From: Eupeodes corollae
Taxonomy: Eukaryota > Arthropoda > Insecta > Diptera > Syrphidae
Length of the DNA stretch: 64,000 nt
Direction: 5' to 3'
Assembly: GCF_945859685.1 (NCBI RefSeq)
Contig: NC_079147.1
Span: 135,680,645 to 135,744,644 of the forward strand
Below are positions 45,097-56,538 of this stretch, in pieces. Within the stretch, counting starts at the first letter, position 1, and the number at the start of each line of letters is the position of its first letter. Both the position numbers and the translations under genes were made by a program. The notes beneath the pieces were generated by a model. It was not told the origin of the DNA, ran no database searches, and worked only from the letters and a program-made list of their open reading frames with translations.

Positions 45097-45280
45097 TACA
45101 GGGTTTTTTAACAGGGACGCTACAAAAGTAGAGCGACTTGGTCAGCAAACGAAGTCATATTTCTTTCCGTTTTTTTACATTTCTCTTCATTAAGGTTTGC
45201 CATTTCATGATGGAAAGATAAACGAGCCAACAACTAGTCGAAATTTTTAAAATTTACGACCTAAATTTGAATGTTCCCTC
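45097..45280 (+). pseudogene. 5' end of a Tc1/mariner-superfamily element
   Basis: From the ATG at about 45211 the text reads MER, a stop, then TSQQLVEIFKIY. That is the usual start of IS630/Tc1-like transposases in insects (an N-terminal helix). Upstream, tatacagggttttttaac near 45097 resembles a terminal repeat of such elements. The fragment ends at the LINE that follows, and no catalytic part is present. Confidence 0.4.
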
Positions 45281-45287
45281 GGTATGA

Positions 45288-47075
45288 AGAGAACTTAAAG
45301 TTGTTTTTATACCTAAAGCAGGTAAATGCTCCCAAGTCAATCCTAAAGATATACGACCTATAAGTCTGTCATCATTCCTTCTTAAGACCCTGGAAAGATC
45401 GATTGATATCCATTTCAGGGCACGTATCGATACAAGACTTCTGTCTTCGTCTCAACATGCCTATTGTAAACGTAAATCGGTGGAAACAGCGTTACAAACT
45501 TTAGTACGCACCATCGAATATTCCCTCCATCATAAAGAGTTCACTATGGTTGCTTTCCTTGACATCGAAGGTGCCTTTAACAACGTGGACACATCTGCAA
45601 TCACATCTGCACTGACATCTCTAAATGTAGAGAGTTCGCTTCGGGAGTTATTTCATTTAATGCTTACTAGCAGAATAATTAACTCATTACTGGGCAACTC
45701 TTCTAGCAGACGATTCTTTAGTAGAGAGACACCGCAAGGTGGTGTTCTATCCCCTCTCTTCTGGAACCTAGTGGTGAATGAAATCCTAACTAGTATGGAT
45801 GCGGAGGGTTTCAGAGTGATAGCCTATGCGGACGACGTTGCTATAGCAGTTTCAGGAAAGCATCTTAATATCCTAAAAGAACTCTTACAAAATGCCTTGG
45901 ACAGACTAATACTCTGGGCTGATCGGTGTGGACTGGGTGTTAACCCACACAAAACCGATCTGGTCTTATTTTCGAGGAGATACAAAATTCCATTTGTCAA
46001 CCCTCCTTACATTAAAGGAATCCAATTAAAATTCTTAGACGAGGCCAAATACCTAGGTCTTGTCTTAGACAAAAAACTAAATTGGAAACGCAACGTACAC
46101 GAAAGAGTCAAAAAAGCTACTGTAGCTCTCTTTTCTTGCAAAAAAGCTATTGGTAATAAATGGGGTTTACAACCCAGAATCACGCATTGGCTATACACAT
46201 CGGTAATCAGACCGATTTTAACGTACGGTGTAGCAGTATGGTGGACTGCTTTAGAGAAAGGTATAAACAGGGATAAGTTAAATAAAGTTCAACGTTCAGC
46301 CTGCCTATGTATAAGCGGATCGCTTCGCACGACCCCGTCTGCGGCACTGGACACCTTGCTCTACCTTACACCTCTTGATATATTTAGTAAACAAATAGCT
46401 GCAAGCTCTGCTATTCGCCTCAATGCTTCGTCGCAGTGGACTAACAACAACATTGTCCACTCCGTAATTCTAAGGTACTTGGAATCAATTCCAAAGCACA
46501 CAGACTACACCATCCCCCAACTACAATTCGATAGGAATTTCCAGATTTCTATACCAACCAGATCTTTTTGGGATGATAGGACATTCTTAGAGGATGAGTC
46601 AATCCAATTTTACACAGATGGCTCAAAGACCAAAGAAGGGGTTGGTGGTGGTGTGTACTCTGAACGACTGAAATTAAGTCTCTCACTCCGCCTTCCCAAT
46701 CATTATAGCGTGTTCCAGGCGGAACTTTTGGCGATTAAGGAAGTCTTGTCTTGGCTCAAAGAAAACGTGATATCAACATCTGATATCCGTATTTTCTCCA
46801 ACAGCCAGACCGCTATTAAATCTCTGGACTCAGTCTCTACAAACTCTATAACAGTCCATAACTGTCGATCATCTCTAATGGAGATGGCGCAACAGTTTAA
46901 TATTCACCTTTGCTGGGTGCCGGGCCATAGAAACATTCCAGGTAACTGTAAGGCTGATGAACTCGCCAGGAACGGTACAGTACAACCCATCCTACTACGT
47001 TTGGCAAGTACTGGCATACCAATCGCTACTTGTAAACTGCTACTAATGCAAGACGCTGTGAGGAGGGAAATCTAG
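45288..47075 (+). pseudogene. LINE pol: reverse transcriptase plus RNase H, truncated at both ends
   Basis: This is the longest open frame in the window, about 595 residues and uninterrupted from 45288 (after a TGA at 45285) to the TAG at 47073-47075. It reads KVVFIPKAGKCSQVNPKDIR and PISLSSFLLKTLERSID (fingers), VAFLDIEGAFNNVD (motif A), RETPQGGVLSPLFWNLVVNE (motif B) and VIAYADDVAIAV (motif C). RNase H follows: FYTDGSKTKEGVGGGVY (first Asp), VFQAELLAIKEVL (Glu), IFSNSQTAIKSL (Asp position now Asn) and HLCWVPGHRNIPGNCKADEL. The endonuclease is lost by 5' truncation. The C-terminus is cut by the fold-back element, which supplies the stop codon. The missing second RNase H Asp matches the 2.9-kb copy, so it may be ancestral. 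Confidence 0.92.
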
Positions 47076-47517
47076 AATGCCAAAAATCTCGAATGCCGAA
47101 AATCTCGAAAATAAAAAATAATTATCTAGAACGCAAATTTCTCGAATCCACAAAAATCCAGAATTAACAAAAATCTCGAAAGATTCTATCTAGAAATAAA
47201 TCTCGAAAAAAAATGTTTGCAAACAATAAGAAAGGTGCATGTGTAGCAATGTGCAATTGTATTTTTGATAACTTTACTTGTCAACTTTAAGTTTGTTAAG
47301 GAGAAGTAAGTTATCCAGAATGCATGTTTGAATTTTTTCAAAAATTCAAACATACATTCTGGATTTTTGCATTCGAGATTTTTTTTTTCTAGATTTTGGC
47401 ATTTCGAGATTTTATTTTCTAGATTTTTGTTTTCGAGATTTTTTCCATTCTAGATTTTTGTTTTCGATATTTTCATATTCGAGATTTTTACTTTCTAGAT
47501 AATTAATTTCTAGATAT
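47069..47517. mobile_element. Fold-back element with iterated tctaga/tctcga motifs
   Basis: The left arm (from 47069) repeats atctagaa and atctcgaa every 15-20 bases. The right arm (to about 47517) is the inverted equivalent (ttctagat, ttcgagat), ending tttctagataattaatttct. A central hairpin (47315-47362) joins them. The element lies in the RNase H frame of the LINE. There is no coding sequence. The target duplication is not clear. Confidence 0.8.
47315..47362. repeat. Long hairpin inside the fold-back element
   Basis: ccagaatgcatgtttgaatt and its complement aattcaaacatacattctgg pair with one mismatch around a T/A-rich loop. Confidence 0.9.
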
Positions 47518-47792
47518 CGTGGTAGACCCGATATAAGATTCAGACAACTATCTGTACCATACAAAAATATTAGTCCTAAAACCGAACCTTATAGAACTCC
47601 AAAATCGAAAGTTTTTATATCACTCATAATACTATCAAAATTCACTCTTTCAAATCGTATATGTATTTAAATAAGAACTTAATCAATCGCTAATGAAACT
47701 TCGATATTCAGCACTTATAAGTTTGCTAATCAACATTTTTTGATTAACCATGACAAAGGTTGTATTCTTTTGTCTTTTGTAATGTTGTCAGT

Positions 47793-47972
47793 GATCTACA
47801 GTTTTAAGCCGAACCTGAACGGCTAATTTGAGAAAGCACTTTTCATGGCACTCTTGGAGGATTTATCAATTCTTTGACAGAGACAGTACCCGTAAAAAAA
47901 TTTAAAATGGCATAGGCAGGGATCAAACGCAATTCCTTTGGCATTACAATCCAACGAAGTAACCATCATTCA
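47793..47972 (-). mobile_element. tRNA-derived SINE, 3'-truncated copy
   Basis: On the minus strand it shares ggcatgatggtt-like box A remnants, a box B region, the acgggtactgtctctg block and the tgctttctcaaattagccgtt block with the 56.5-kb SINE. The 3' third is missing. Confidence 0.75.
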
Positions 47973-48885
47973 CTATGTGCCAGAACATCAATTATAAAAC
48001 ATGCTAAATTTCTCAAATCAATATTTGAAATACCCTCATAACTAGACGAGTTAGAAGTTCTTAAGTGGCAATTAACTGTAGAATTTCTAAACTAATTATA
48101 GGCTCAAACACACACCTTTTGCTTTGAGAAGGTTTATTACTGAATAGATATAGATAATAAGATAAGTGACTAGAACTTGCTTGTAGATAAAGTGAAACCG
48201 TTGAAAAATATTTATTGGATGCATTTGCTATTGCAATTTTATCTAAGACCACAGGGCTAACTTATTAAGTTTACTATTCACTATTTGCCATTAATTTCCA
48301 ATAATTCCTTCAGTTAGATTGAATTTGTTTTTTTAAGTGATAACTCCCGTAAAAACATTTTTCTTAATTTGTTTTTAAACTTCAGTTTTTTGAGCAATTT
48401 ATATGAAATCCACGGATTTAAACGGTTATTAGACTTTTTCGGAACGATTTAAGAGAGAGTATCAGAAAAAAATCTACAAAGGATATTAATAAATACGTCA
48501 TAAGTTTGAAATTATCACTTTCGACAAACATTTCTTCGCAAATGACAAAATTTTGTTAAGCCTACTAAAATCGATATATTTAATAAACTTTCGGGGACTA
48601 AAATCTGAGCCAATACTATCTGGTTCTATACCAATAATAATTCCGGTCATGGAATGTTCAGTTATGCTGAGGTCAAAAGCACACTTTTTACAGGAACTGA
48701 TTGAATTACGGATCGGCCATAACATGTTTATATTATCAAGACAAATTCAAGATCTTGGCCTTTCTATGTCTATAATAAACGAAACAAGTCTTTGAAAAGC
48801 TAACAAATGAAGATAAGTTGCAATAAATTCACTGCTTTCTAAACTATCTATATTCAAATCATGTTTAATTAAGATTTGTATATTA
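47973..48885. other. Non-coding stretch, no gene seen
   Basis: Overlapping plus- and minus-strand frames at 48498-48795 are about 75-80 residues long and lack motifs. Nothing can be supported. Confidence 0.45.
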
Positions 48886-48889
48886 GACA

Positions 48890-49440
48890 TTTTTTAATAA
48901 AACACTAAGTAGCGTTTTTACAAACAAAAAATTTAAATCTACTCAAAATTGATAAAAATTGATGTTTGATTTTCGAAATCTCGTGAATAAATGAAGAAGG
49001 TATTGACTTCAAAATGATTTAGTTTTTTGCTAAATTTTCTAAGAAAATTAGAAATAAAATCTTTCAAGAAATGGTACTACAATTTACAAAAATTGTTTTT
49101 GACTAAGACTCTCGTTAACAAATGGATTCTGAATTCAAACTATTTCATCATATGGAAAATTGTGTTCTTAAATTTTAGTATTTTTTTTTGAAAAATTCAA
49201 TTGACAACTTTATTTTACAAAACCCAAAAATGTTTTTGACTTAAGAATAAGGAGACCAAAAAAAGATATAGGCTTCAAATTTTAATCTCATACAAGATTA
49301 GTTCGTTCAAATACACAAACCATTCCATTCACATCCATTTCTGCTTTTATTCAAAAATATTTTCAAAAATTATAGCAGTGAGCTGCTTTTTTAATTTATC
49401 ACCGTTTTTCCTGTACTTATAGTTAATTCAGTAAGATCAC
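48890..49440 (+). repeat. Family 1-type monomers, diverged
   Basis: The repeated order ttgataaaaattg, ttttgacta, aaactatttc, gaaaattcaattgaca resembles the 3' monomers of family 1 copy B (11395-11520). It lies just upstream of copy D and may be part of it or a separate old copy. Confidence 0.5.
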
Positions 49441-49474
49441 TTAAATTGGGTAATTTCTTAGCCGAACTTAAGTT

Positions 49475-50508
49475 GGGACTCTCAAAAACTTTGGGTGGTT
49501 GTTTTTCTTACCATAGCAATTTAAACAAAGGTGAAAATGTTGGTTATCCCTAAATATCTCACGAACCAATAGCGCTAGAGACTTGAATTAAATTTTATTC
49601 TATGTATTATAACGTCATACCAAACTAATATATTTTTTTTTGGAAATAAATCCAAGTAACCTTTTTTTATAAATCAAGAAAACCTTTGTCACCTTAAAAA
49701 TTTTACGAACAAAAAATTATTTATTTCCAAAATAACTTCTAATTGACAGTTTTCTTACAAAAAAAATGCTAAAAAACAATAAAAGCTGGTAAAATTGATA
49801 TTTGACTTAAATATCTTTTTCAAACTTTGACATATTAACTTCAAACAAATTTTATCTTTTAAAAAATATTGTTTTCAACATTCAGAAATATTTTGAGAAA
49901 AATCTAATTGACAGTTTTTTTTAACAAACAAAAAAACAAAAACCTAAACAAAAATTAATAAAAGTTGGTAAAAATTGTTTTCGACTCAAATATCTTTTCA
50001 AAAATTTGTCTTCAAACTAATTTTTTCTCATAAGAAATATTGTTTCCAACATTCGGTAAAATTTTGAGAAAAATCGAATTGACACTTTTCTCACAAAAAA
50101 TAAAATCCTAAAAAACAATCTAATCCAAGACATGGTAAATATTTACTTTCGACTCTAATATCTTTTCAGAATTTAAAAGTATTGGCTTTTGATACCTTGT
50201 GAATAACAGAAGACATTGACTTCAAATTAATTTCATTCATCTAATTTGTATCTGTTTATTTAAAAAATAAAAACTTTAAGGAATGCTACAAAAATTGGTA
50301 AAAATTTGTTTTCGAGTCAAAATCTAGTGAAACGATTTTGAAATCAAACTATTTCAATATATGCAGGATATTGTTGGTAATTTTAAAATTGTTCAGAATA
50401 ATTTAACTGACAACTTTTTTAACGAAACACAAAAACCTACAAACCTACAAGCAGGACAAATCGACAGAGTGGATGGGAAGCCATTAGAGTGGGTCGCATC
50501 CCAGCCTC
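49475..50508 (+). mobile_element. Family 1 element, copy D, 5'-truncated
   Basis: Homology to copy A starts at the gactctcaaaaac...gggtggttg...taccatagca segment. The aacttccc left end and the cgta block are missing. About five tandem monomers follow. The right end gatgggaagccattagag, gggtcgcatcccagcctc is intact and is followed by ttttat. Confidence 0.85.
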
Positions 50509-50519
50509 TTTTATAATTT

Positions 50520-52230
50520 TATAGTAAGTAGATATAAAATACTTAAAGCTAATAGCAATTAGGTCTTCTAGCTATGTTATAGAAATAAATAGTACCAAAA
50601 CTTCCAGATTTAAAATGAACCTGCAAACGGTAACTCTGGTCTACATCAAAAGGTTCGTGTTTAACATACGAGTATTACATGTGTGTTGTATGGGCAGGTT
50701 AGTGTAAGTCATCCATATACGCAGTGCTTAGGATACTTAGAGGCTACATGCGGTTACAGTTCTCATCGTTTTGTAACTCTCTCAACCTATAAATGGTGAA
50801 GGCATCGTTACTGTTCATAAATCATAATCCGATCAAATTCATGCACAAAACCAAGAGCACTAAAGTGTTATGTATACTTATCTGCAAATTGTTCGCTTCT
50901 ACTATATTCCACTACAGAATCGTATGCATACATATTTTTGTAGTTAGTAGAATCATCATCATTGGAACTGATAATATGTTAACACATATAAGCACATATA
51001 AGGGAAGACTATATAAGCCGGCAATAGTAGCTGCAGTATAGCAGTATCCATAGACGCAGCTACCCAATAAAGTTGAGTGCTGAATGTCGAGATGGATTAA
51101 TATGTGTTAAGCTTGTCTAAGCGTGACTAATATTACAAATTTTACTTGTTTCCAAAAGATTTCAATTACTTACAGACAGTATACAGGTGAAATTTGAAAT
51201 GGAATTTATGCTATAATGTTTACTCTTTGATGCAACTCATATATGTATGCCCGCTACGACACGTTAGGTTGCATGCTCGGTCTCTGAATTACCGAAAGTG
51301 TTCAATTAATTACAAAAAAAGTTACGTTAAATAGCAAAGATATAACATTCAAAGCTATGTCTTGTAAATAATTACTTTTGTATAAATTGCAACACATTTT
51401 CATCAAAGGTAAGGTCTCTAAACTATATAAATTACACAGCCCTTGTAATATTTGCTTTGATGTGTATACCAAAACGAAAATCTAAGTTTGAAGTGCATTA
51501 AAGAACATCCACTGATTAGAAAATTAAAAATGTTTCAATCCCTTAAAATCCACCATTATCTGTAATTGCGAACAAATATTGTAAACGAGTCTTCAATTAC
51601 TGCATCTTATAGGGAGGTACCTACTTCACCCTCATTCGTTTGAACCAAATCGCTATACCAATATACTTTATACCTATACCTACTTCTGTTAAATTTACAC
51701 AATAGAAACTCACTTCATGGAGTCGCGATGCAGTCTTTCCGCTAATTACCCTTAGAATAGTATCTTCTACCCTCCATGTAACAAAAAAAAAGAAGAAGAA
51801 CAGAAACACTCGCAAATTTAAAACAAAATTAAGCACTTCACAATTAAGCCGTCAAATTATTCTGGAATAAACACGAAGCTTATGCATGGTAGTTCTGCTC
51901 TGTGCTGCTTTGCAGTCCTTTAGACGTATAGAGATTGTATATGTAGTACATATGGTCGGTTTAGTTTCCGTGCTATTTCTGTAGGATGCAACTAACGTTC
52001 CAACTCATACAATTAAGTTATGTAGATAGAGTCCCTAAAAAAATTATAACAGTTGAACATGTTTTAAGTGCAAATTTAGAAAAAGTTACCGAATTTATTA
52101 TTGTGTTTCCAATTACTTAGGGTTGTCGAAGGAGTTTTTTATTACATTATATTCCACTTATTTGAAAACTATTTCAGTTTTATATTTTTGTTGGGACACC
52201 TCAATCCAGTAGAATAATATCATTGAACAA
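50520..52230. other. Non-coding stretch, no gene seen
   Basis: No supported gene or repeat. Confidence 0.5.
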
Positions 52231-52289
52231 TTACCGCGGCATGATGGTTAGTGCTTCGGACTTTATGCGGCTGGAGCTCCGCAGGTTAC

Positions 52290-52737
52290 TTACTTTGCTT
52301 CAGAACTAGAGATTCTTTGTAGGGAACTTAAACTGAGCTTAGAAGAAAACTTTTTCATCTTGGTCGGTGATTTGATCGCAAAACATGAAGATTGGGGGAA
52401 TCAATTAAGTAATTTCAGAATTAACCATCTTTTCAATTTGATGAATCCTTTCAGTGTCGAATATGGCGTCGGCCTGCTGGCTACTTTAAAACCATCGTAT
52501 CCAAAAAGCGGCTCCTTTCTGGACAAAGTGGGTAATCACCGTCGAAACCCTCGTTTCACCAACGCCCTAGCGAGAGAACTTCGTTCGAGTGACAGAGTCC
52601 CATCAAACAACAGAAACCTGAAAAATACAGAAATTGACCAACATTTACAGCATATGGACGAAACAGTAAAACGAACGATGGAACGGACTCAAAAACTTGT
52701 ACAGACGACTTACAGACCCACTAGGCTTGGAGGTTAG
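52290..52737 (+). pseudogene. Jockey-type endonuclease, C-terminal part
   Basis: The frame reads FFILVGDLIAKHEDWGNQLS, where GDFNAKH is expected, so the catalytic Asn is replaced. Then come GVGLLATLKPSYPKSGSFLD and RNPRFTNALARELRSSDRV. The GLLATxKPSYPxSGSFLD block is highly characteristic of Jockey-type endonucleases. The N-terminal part is absent, and the final SDH region appears deleted (SFLDKVGNHRRNPRF). Confidence 0.8.
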
Positions 52738-52965
52738 GGCAATGAAGTCGTCAATAAAAAATGTCAATCTGTTGATTAAGGAGAACTACAGGTTATCAAT
52801 TAACAAGTACTTGGACCGCAAGATCCGGTCAGTTAATTCGAGTGACCCTAGTCGATAATGCCTTTTCTTGTCTGAAACACCAAAGAACTGAAGAGAACAG
52901 AGACGTACTCATGACAGCGCAAAAAGATCCAGGAGAAGCCATCTTTCACGATGGCTTTTATATAA

Positions 52966-53650
52966 TTGAAGATCCGAAGGAAAAAGTTTAGGCGATGGGA
53001 GCTACTTTCCAGCAAGTGTACAAGGCGAATGTTAGCATGGAAGACCGCTGTGGTTCATCCTCTCCCGAAAAAGGAAAAGGACAACTCCAACCCGTCAAAT
53101 CTTCGTTCGATAAGTCTTCTTCCGAGCATCAGCAAAGTTTTCGAAAAGATCATCAATAGGACTCTGTGGGCTGCGGACAACAAATAATTCCGGATAAACA
53201 GTTCGGGTTCAAGGCGGGTCATGACACAATTCATTTTGCGTCTAAACTCGTTTCTGATATAGAATGGAATAAATCAAAACAACAATGCTCAGGTGCTGTT
53301 TTGGTTGATTTTGAAAAGGCCTTTGACACCGTATGGTTAGAGGATCTTCACCTAAAACTGAGCAGGCAAGCCATTGTTGTATCTATTTTATGATGTGCTT
53401 AACGGTAGAAAATTGTATTCAACTGGGAGCTGTGAATTCGCCGATTCTTTTCAGTATTTGCACAAGCGATCTGATAGATAGTCTTACACAGTAAACTGGA
53501 AACTGAAAATAAATGTCCAGAAGTCGGAGACAATTGCGTGCAAGAATTGGGGCAAGATGGTCATCGTTGATCTTCACGGGCAGCCATTTGGTTGGAACAG
53601 TATTTATATTTCGACAGACTCTGGCCCTGGCCAGAGCAGCATTCACTCTG
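52966..53650 (+). pseudogene. Jockey-type reverse transcriptase, catalytic box lost
   Basis: Successive frames give WKTAVVHPLPKKEKDNSNPS, LRSISLLPSISKVFEKIINR, IIPDKQFGFKAGHDTIHFAS and GAVLVDFEKAFDTVWLEDLH (motif A). After a further frameshift comes VNSPILFSICTSDLIDSL (motif B). The YxDD box should follow within 40 residues, but the text jumps to the thumb (WKLKINVQKSE), so motif C is deleted. The copy is dead. Confidence 0.8.
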
Positions 53651-54142
53651 ACGAACCGACTGTTTTACAGCAGTCGGCTTAACTCCAGAGTGAGGGTAAT
53701 TTGCTACAAGGCCCTCATACGGCCGGTGATCGTTTATAGTTGTTATGTGTGGTTCAACGTGCCCCTTCCGAGATGGACAAGTTTCGGGTGTTTGAGCGGC
53801 AGTGTTTACGACGCTGTACCGGCTTATATCGAACAGCCGAATCTTCTTACGTGCACTACTATTCCAACGGGGTGCTATACAACGGAACTGACAATTTCGT
53901 GATAAAACTCGTTTGAGTTCACATTGCAAGAGCTATGTCTTCGACCAACAATTTAATTTTCGGGGTGTTCTATCCGAACGACGAGTATTTTGAGAGTGCA
54001 CGCTTGAGCGGTTTTATACCACCAGAGGCATTCCTCTTTTTTAGATAGATCCGGTCTGATACAGCATAGATTGGCAGTTCTACTAGTCTACCACGTCAGA
54101 CTAAAAACCATGGATAGGTGACTCCTGTACAATCAAGACGGC

Positions 54143-54328
54143 ATGGCACAAGGTAGAGCAAAGCTCCTTTGGTTCAGTAGGGCTGTGTCCGAACGGGACC
54201 GAACTAATAGGGTGATGCAGGAGAACCAGTTTTGGTGGCTTCAATCGGCACTTGATAGTGGGTATATTCGAGATGGGGTTTTAGGCCTTCGCCGACTTAC
54301 ATACTTGTTTTATAGTATTAGGACTTAG
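54143..54328 (+). pseudogene. Jockey-type ORF2 C-terminal remnant
   Basis: A short frame (ANLLWFSRA-type text, FWWLQSALDSGYIRDGVLGL) lies after the thumb region and before the A/T-rich 3' UTR. Its position and orientation suggest the end of the LINE ORF2, although it is poorly conserved. Confidence 0.3.
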
Positions 54329-54900
54329 TTTTATGTAGAATAGGCATGATGGCATACAAAAAAAAATACAAACAAAAAAATTAAAAAACAAACATGGAAT
54401 AAAAAAAAATAAAGACAACAAAATATGAAAAACAAAAAATGTTAGACAGTTAGATTTGCTGCTGTGGTTGTTCTAATTTTAAGTAGTTTATAGGTAGAAT
54501 AGGAAGCGTGAGTTAGATTTTAGTGTAATATTATGGACCTTATTTTAAGTAGTTTTAAGTAAAAATAAAAAATATTATTAATATTATTTTTTTTTAATTT
54601 TGTAATAATTACAAAAATAAATACAATTTAATTAATGTAAAATAGATCTTTTGGACGAAAGGCCTTAGTATTTAGTGTTATAGTTTAACTAAGAGTGTCT
54701 GTATGGGACCAGTAAGTTAGTTGTAAGTTATGGTTAGTTAGGCTTGTTCTATAAATTTTTGTCTAGCTTTAAGATAGGTTCAAGAATGAATTAATAAAAA
54801 TTGAAAACTTCTCCGAGAGTAGTTCGGCTTAAAGCTGTGGGTCCCCTCCATCCCTGACAATAGTACTCGCACACAGGAATAGTTGAGAGTTTCCAGGAAA

Positions 54901-55845
54901 TAATTTAAATCGATTGACATGAAGAAACCATTAATATGTAGTTTCGAAATTTGTGAATTATTAAAAAAGTCGCTACTATTGCAACTTCAAGAAATAAACA
55001 CAAATTAGTCTTTCCATAATTGTGAATTTTCCTTTCAAATGCTTCCAAAACTTCAATATTTACACATTTTGAAAACTAAGGTGTTCTCTTCTATTTGTAA
55101 TTATTCACTTTCTTCACAGAATTCGGCAAATGATATTAATGGACTGTTTCAATTTTTTCCAAATTCGACGAAAGAAAGTTAAACTTTGTAGCGTTGCTTT
55201 GCCCCACCGACGCAAATTTTTCAATCAATTTGATTTGGCTCTAATTTACCAAGCCTTCATTGGTTCAAAACTTCAATGTAACTCGTACATTGGCAGGCGT
55301 CTCTAAACAATTCTAAACAAAACATTCACATCGCATCGAAACTTGCCGTAATGTTTCGGAATGTCTTAATTTGTATTGTATTCTCACAGTTTGTACAGCA
55401 AAAGTGATATATTATATGGCGTAATAATAAAGTGAGCCAAGTCGTCTTATCTTCAAAGTAGATTGATGCTCACACACAGTTTTGAGTTAAAACGTTGAAA
55501 ATTTTCTTGTATTGTGCAATGCTATTGGGACACGATGACTCGTTTTTGGGACTGTCGGATCAACTTTCAATGTTGTGACGCCCAAATTTTGAAAGGTTAT
55601 AACGCCCAAAATTTCTTATTTAGCAAACATTTTGGGTGGTTGCAGGCTCCGCGACGCTTAAAAACAGTGAGCTTGAGCTTACTATAGGATTTGGGGAAAG
55701 TGGGAAGTTAGGTGTATGCAAAGTTTCTTTGCATTTAAGGAATCTCGTTTTAAGCAAACTTAGCATAGGCAGTAAACACAACCTCATTTAATGTTTCCAT
55801 TCTAGCGATAAAATATAAAATTCAAAACGCCATAGTGCCCAAAAT
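54901..55845. other. Non-coding stretch, no gene seen
   Basis: No supported feature. The phrase cgcccaaa is repeated at 55580-55605 and near 55833, possibly chance. Confidence 0.45.
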
Positions 55846-55850
55846 AAAAA

Positions 55851-56289
55851 AGAGGCTGGGATGCGACCCGCACTAATAATTTCCCATCCCGTCTGTTGGT
55901 TTGTCTTGCTTAAAAGTTTGTAGGTTTTTCGTGTTAGCTTAAGAAAGTTGTCAGTTCAATTATTCTTAAAAATTTTAAAATTACCAACTATATTTTTCAT
56001 ATAAAGAAATAGTTTTGTTTGAAAATCAAGTTTTGTTTAATAGATTTTTAATCGAAAACAAATCTTTATTGGAATGAAATTAATTTGAGAGATATCAACA
56101 ACCGCACATCAATGTTTACCAAATTTTCTTACTGACAAATTTCTCGAGGTGACAAATTTTTATTTCAGTTTTTGTGATTTATTAAAAAAACGTTAATTGG
56201 AATTTTTTAGGGACTTTGAAACGTTGAGAAATTTCAAAATTTTCAATTTGACGAATGGGCCCCATTACAATAACTTCCTATGGGAAGTT
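55851..56289 (-). mobile_element. Family 1 element, copy E, internally deleted (439 bp)
   Basis: On the minus strand it starts aacttcccataggaagtta and ends gatgggaaattatta, gggtcgcatcccagcctc. The cgta block and most monomers are gone, but both termini are complete. T runs flank it on both sides, as in the other copies. It defines the family's ends best. Confidence 0.88.
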
Positions 56290-56538
56290 AAAAAAAAAAA
56301 ACATTACTAAAAGTTGGAGATTTTGGGGCATGATTTTAAACGACCTACTGTTAAGGGTTTAAAAATCTACTAGTTAGCAATTAGCTAAATATTTAGCAAT
56401 TTATGAAGGGGTCCAAAATTTTAAACCTTTTTTAACTAGAAATTTGCAAACTCCCTTTTTATCAAAAAAAAAAATGAGCATCCAAGCGAGTTTAAAAAGT
56501 GACATTTCGTAATATAAACAAAGCAAATACACTTAGTA

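Larger units (their letters stand above)
52280..54808 (+). mobile_element. Jockey-type non-LTR retrotransposon, decayed
   Basis: The order is endonuclease C-terminal part, RT and a C-terminal region, then an A/T-rich 3' UTR ending aataaaaattgaaaac. It is 5'-truncated inside the endonuclease and carries many frameshifts. It has no RNase H, which fits Jockey-type elements. Confidence 0.8.
52233..54900 (+). mobile_element. SINE split by a LINE insertion
   Basis: The left part (52233-52275) has ggcatgatggttagtgc, the SINE box A. The right part (54809-54900) has tctccgagagta, gtgggtcccctccatccctg and cacacaggaatagttgagag, the SINE 3' half. The LINE occupies the interval between them. Roughly 90 bases of SINE body are missing at the junction. 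Confidence 0.65.
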
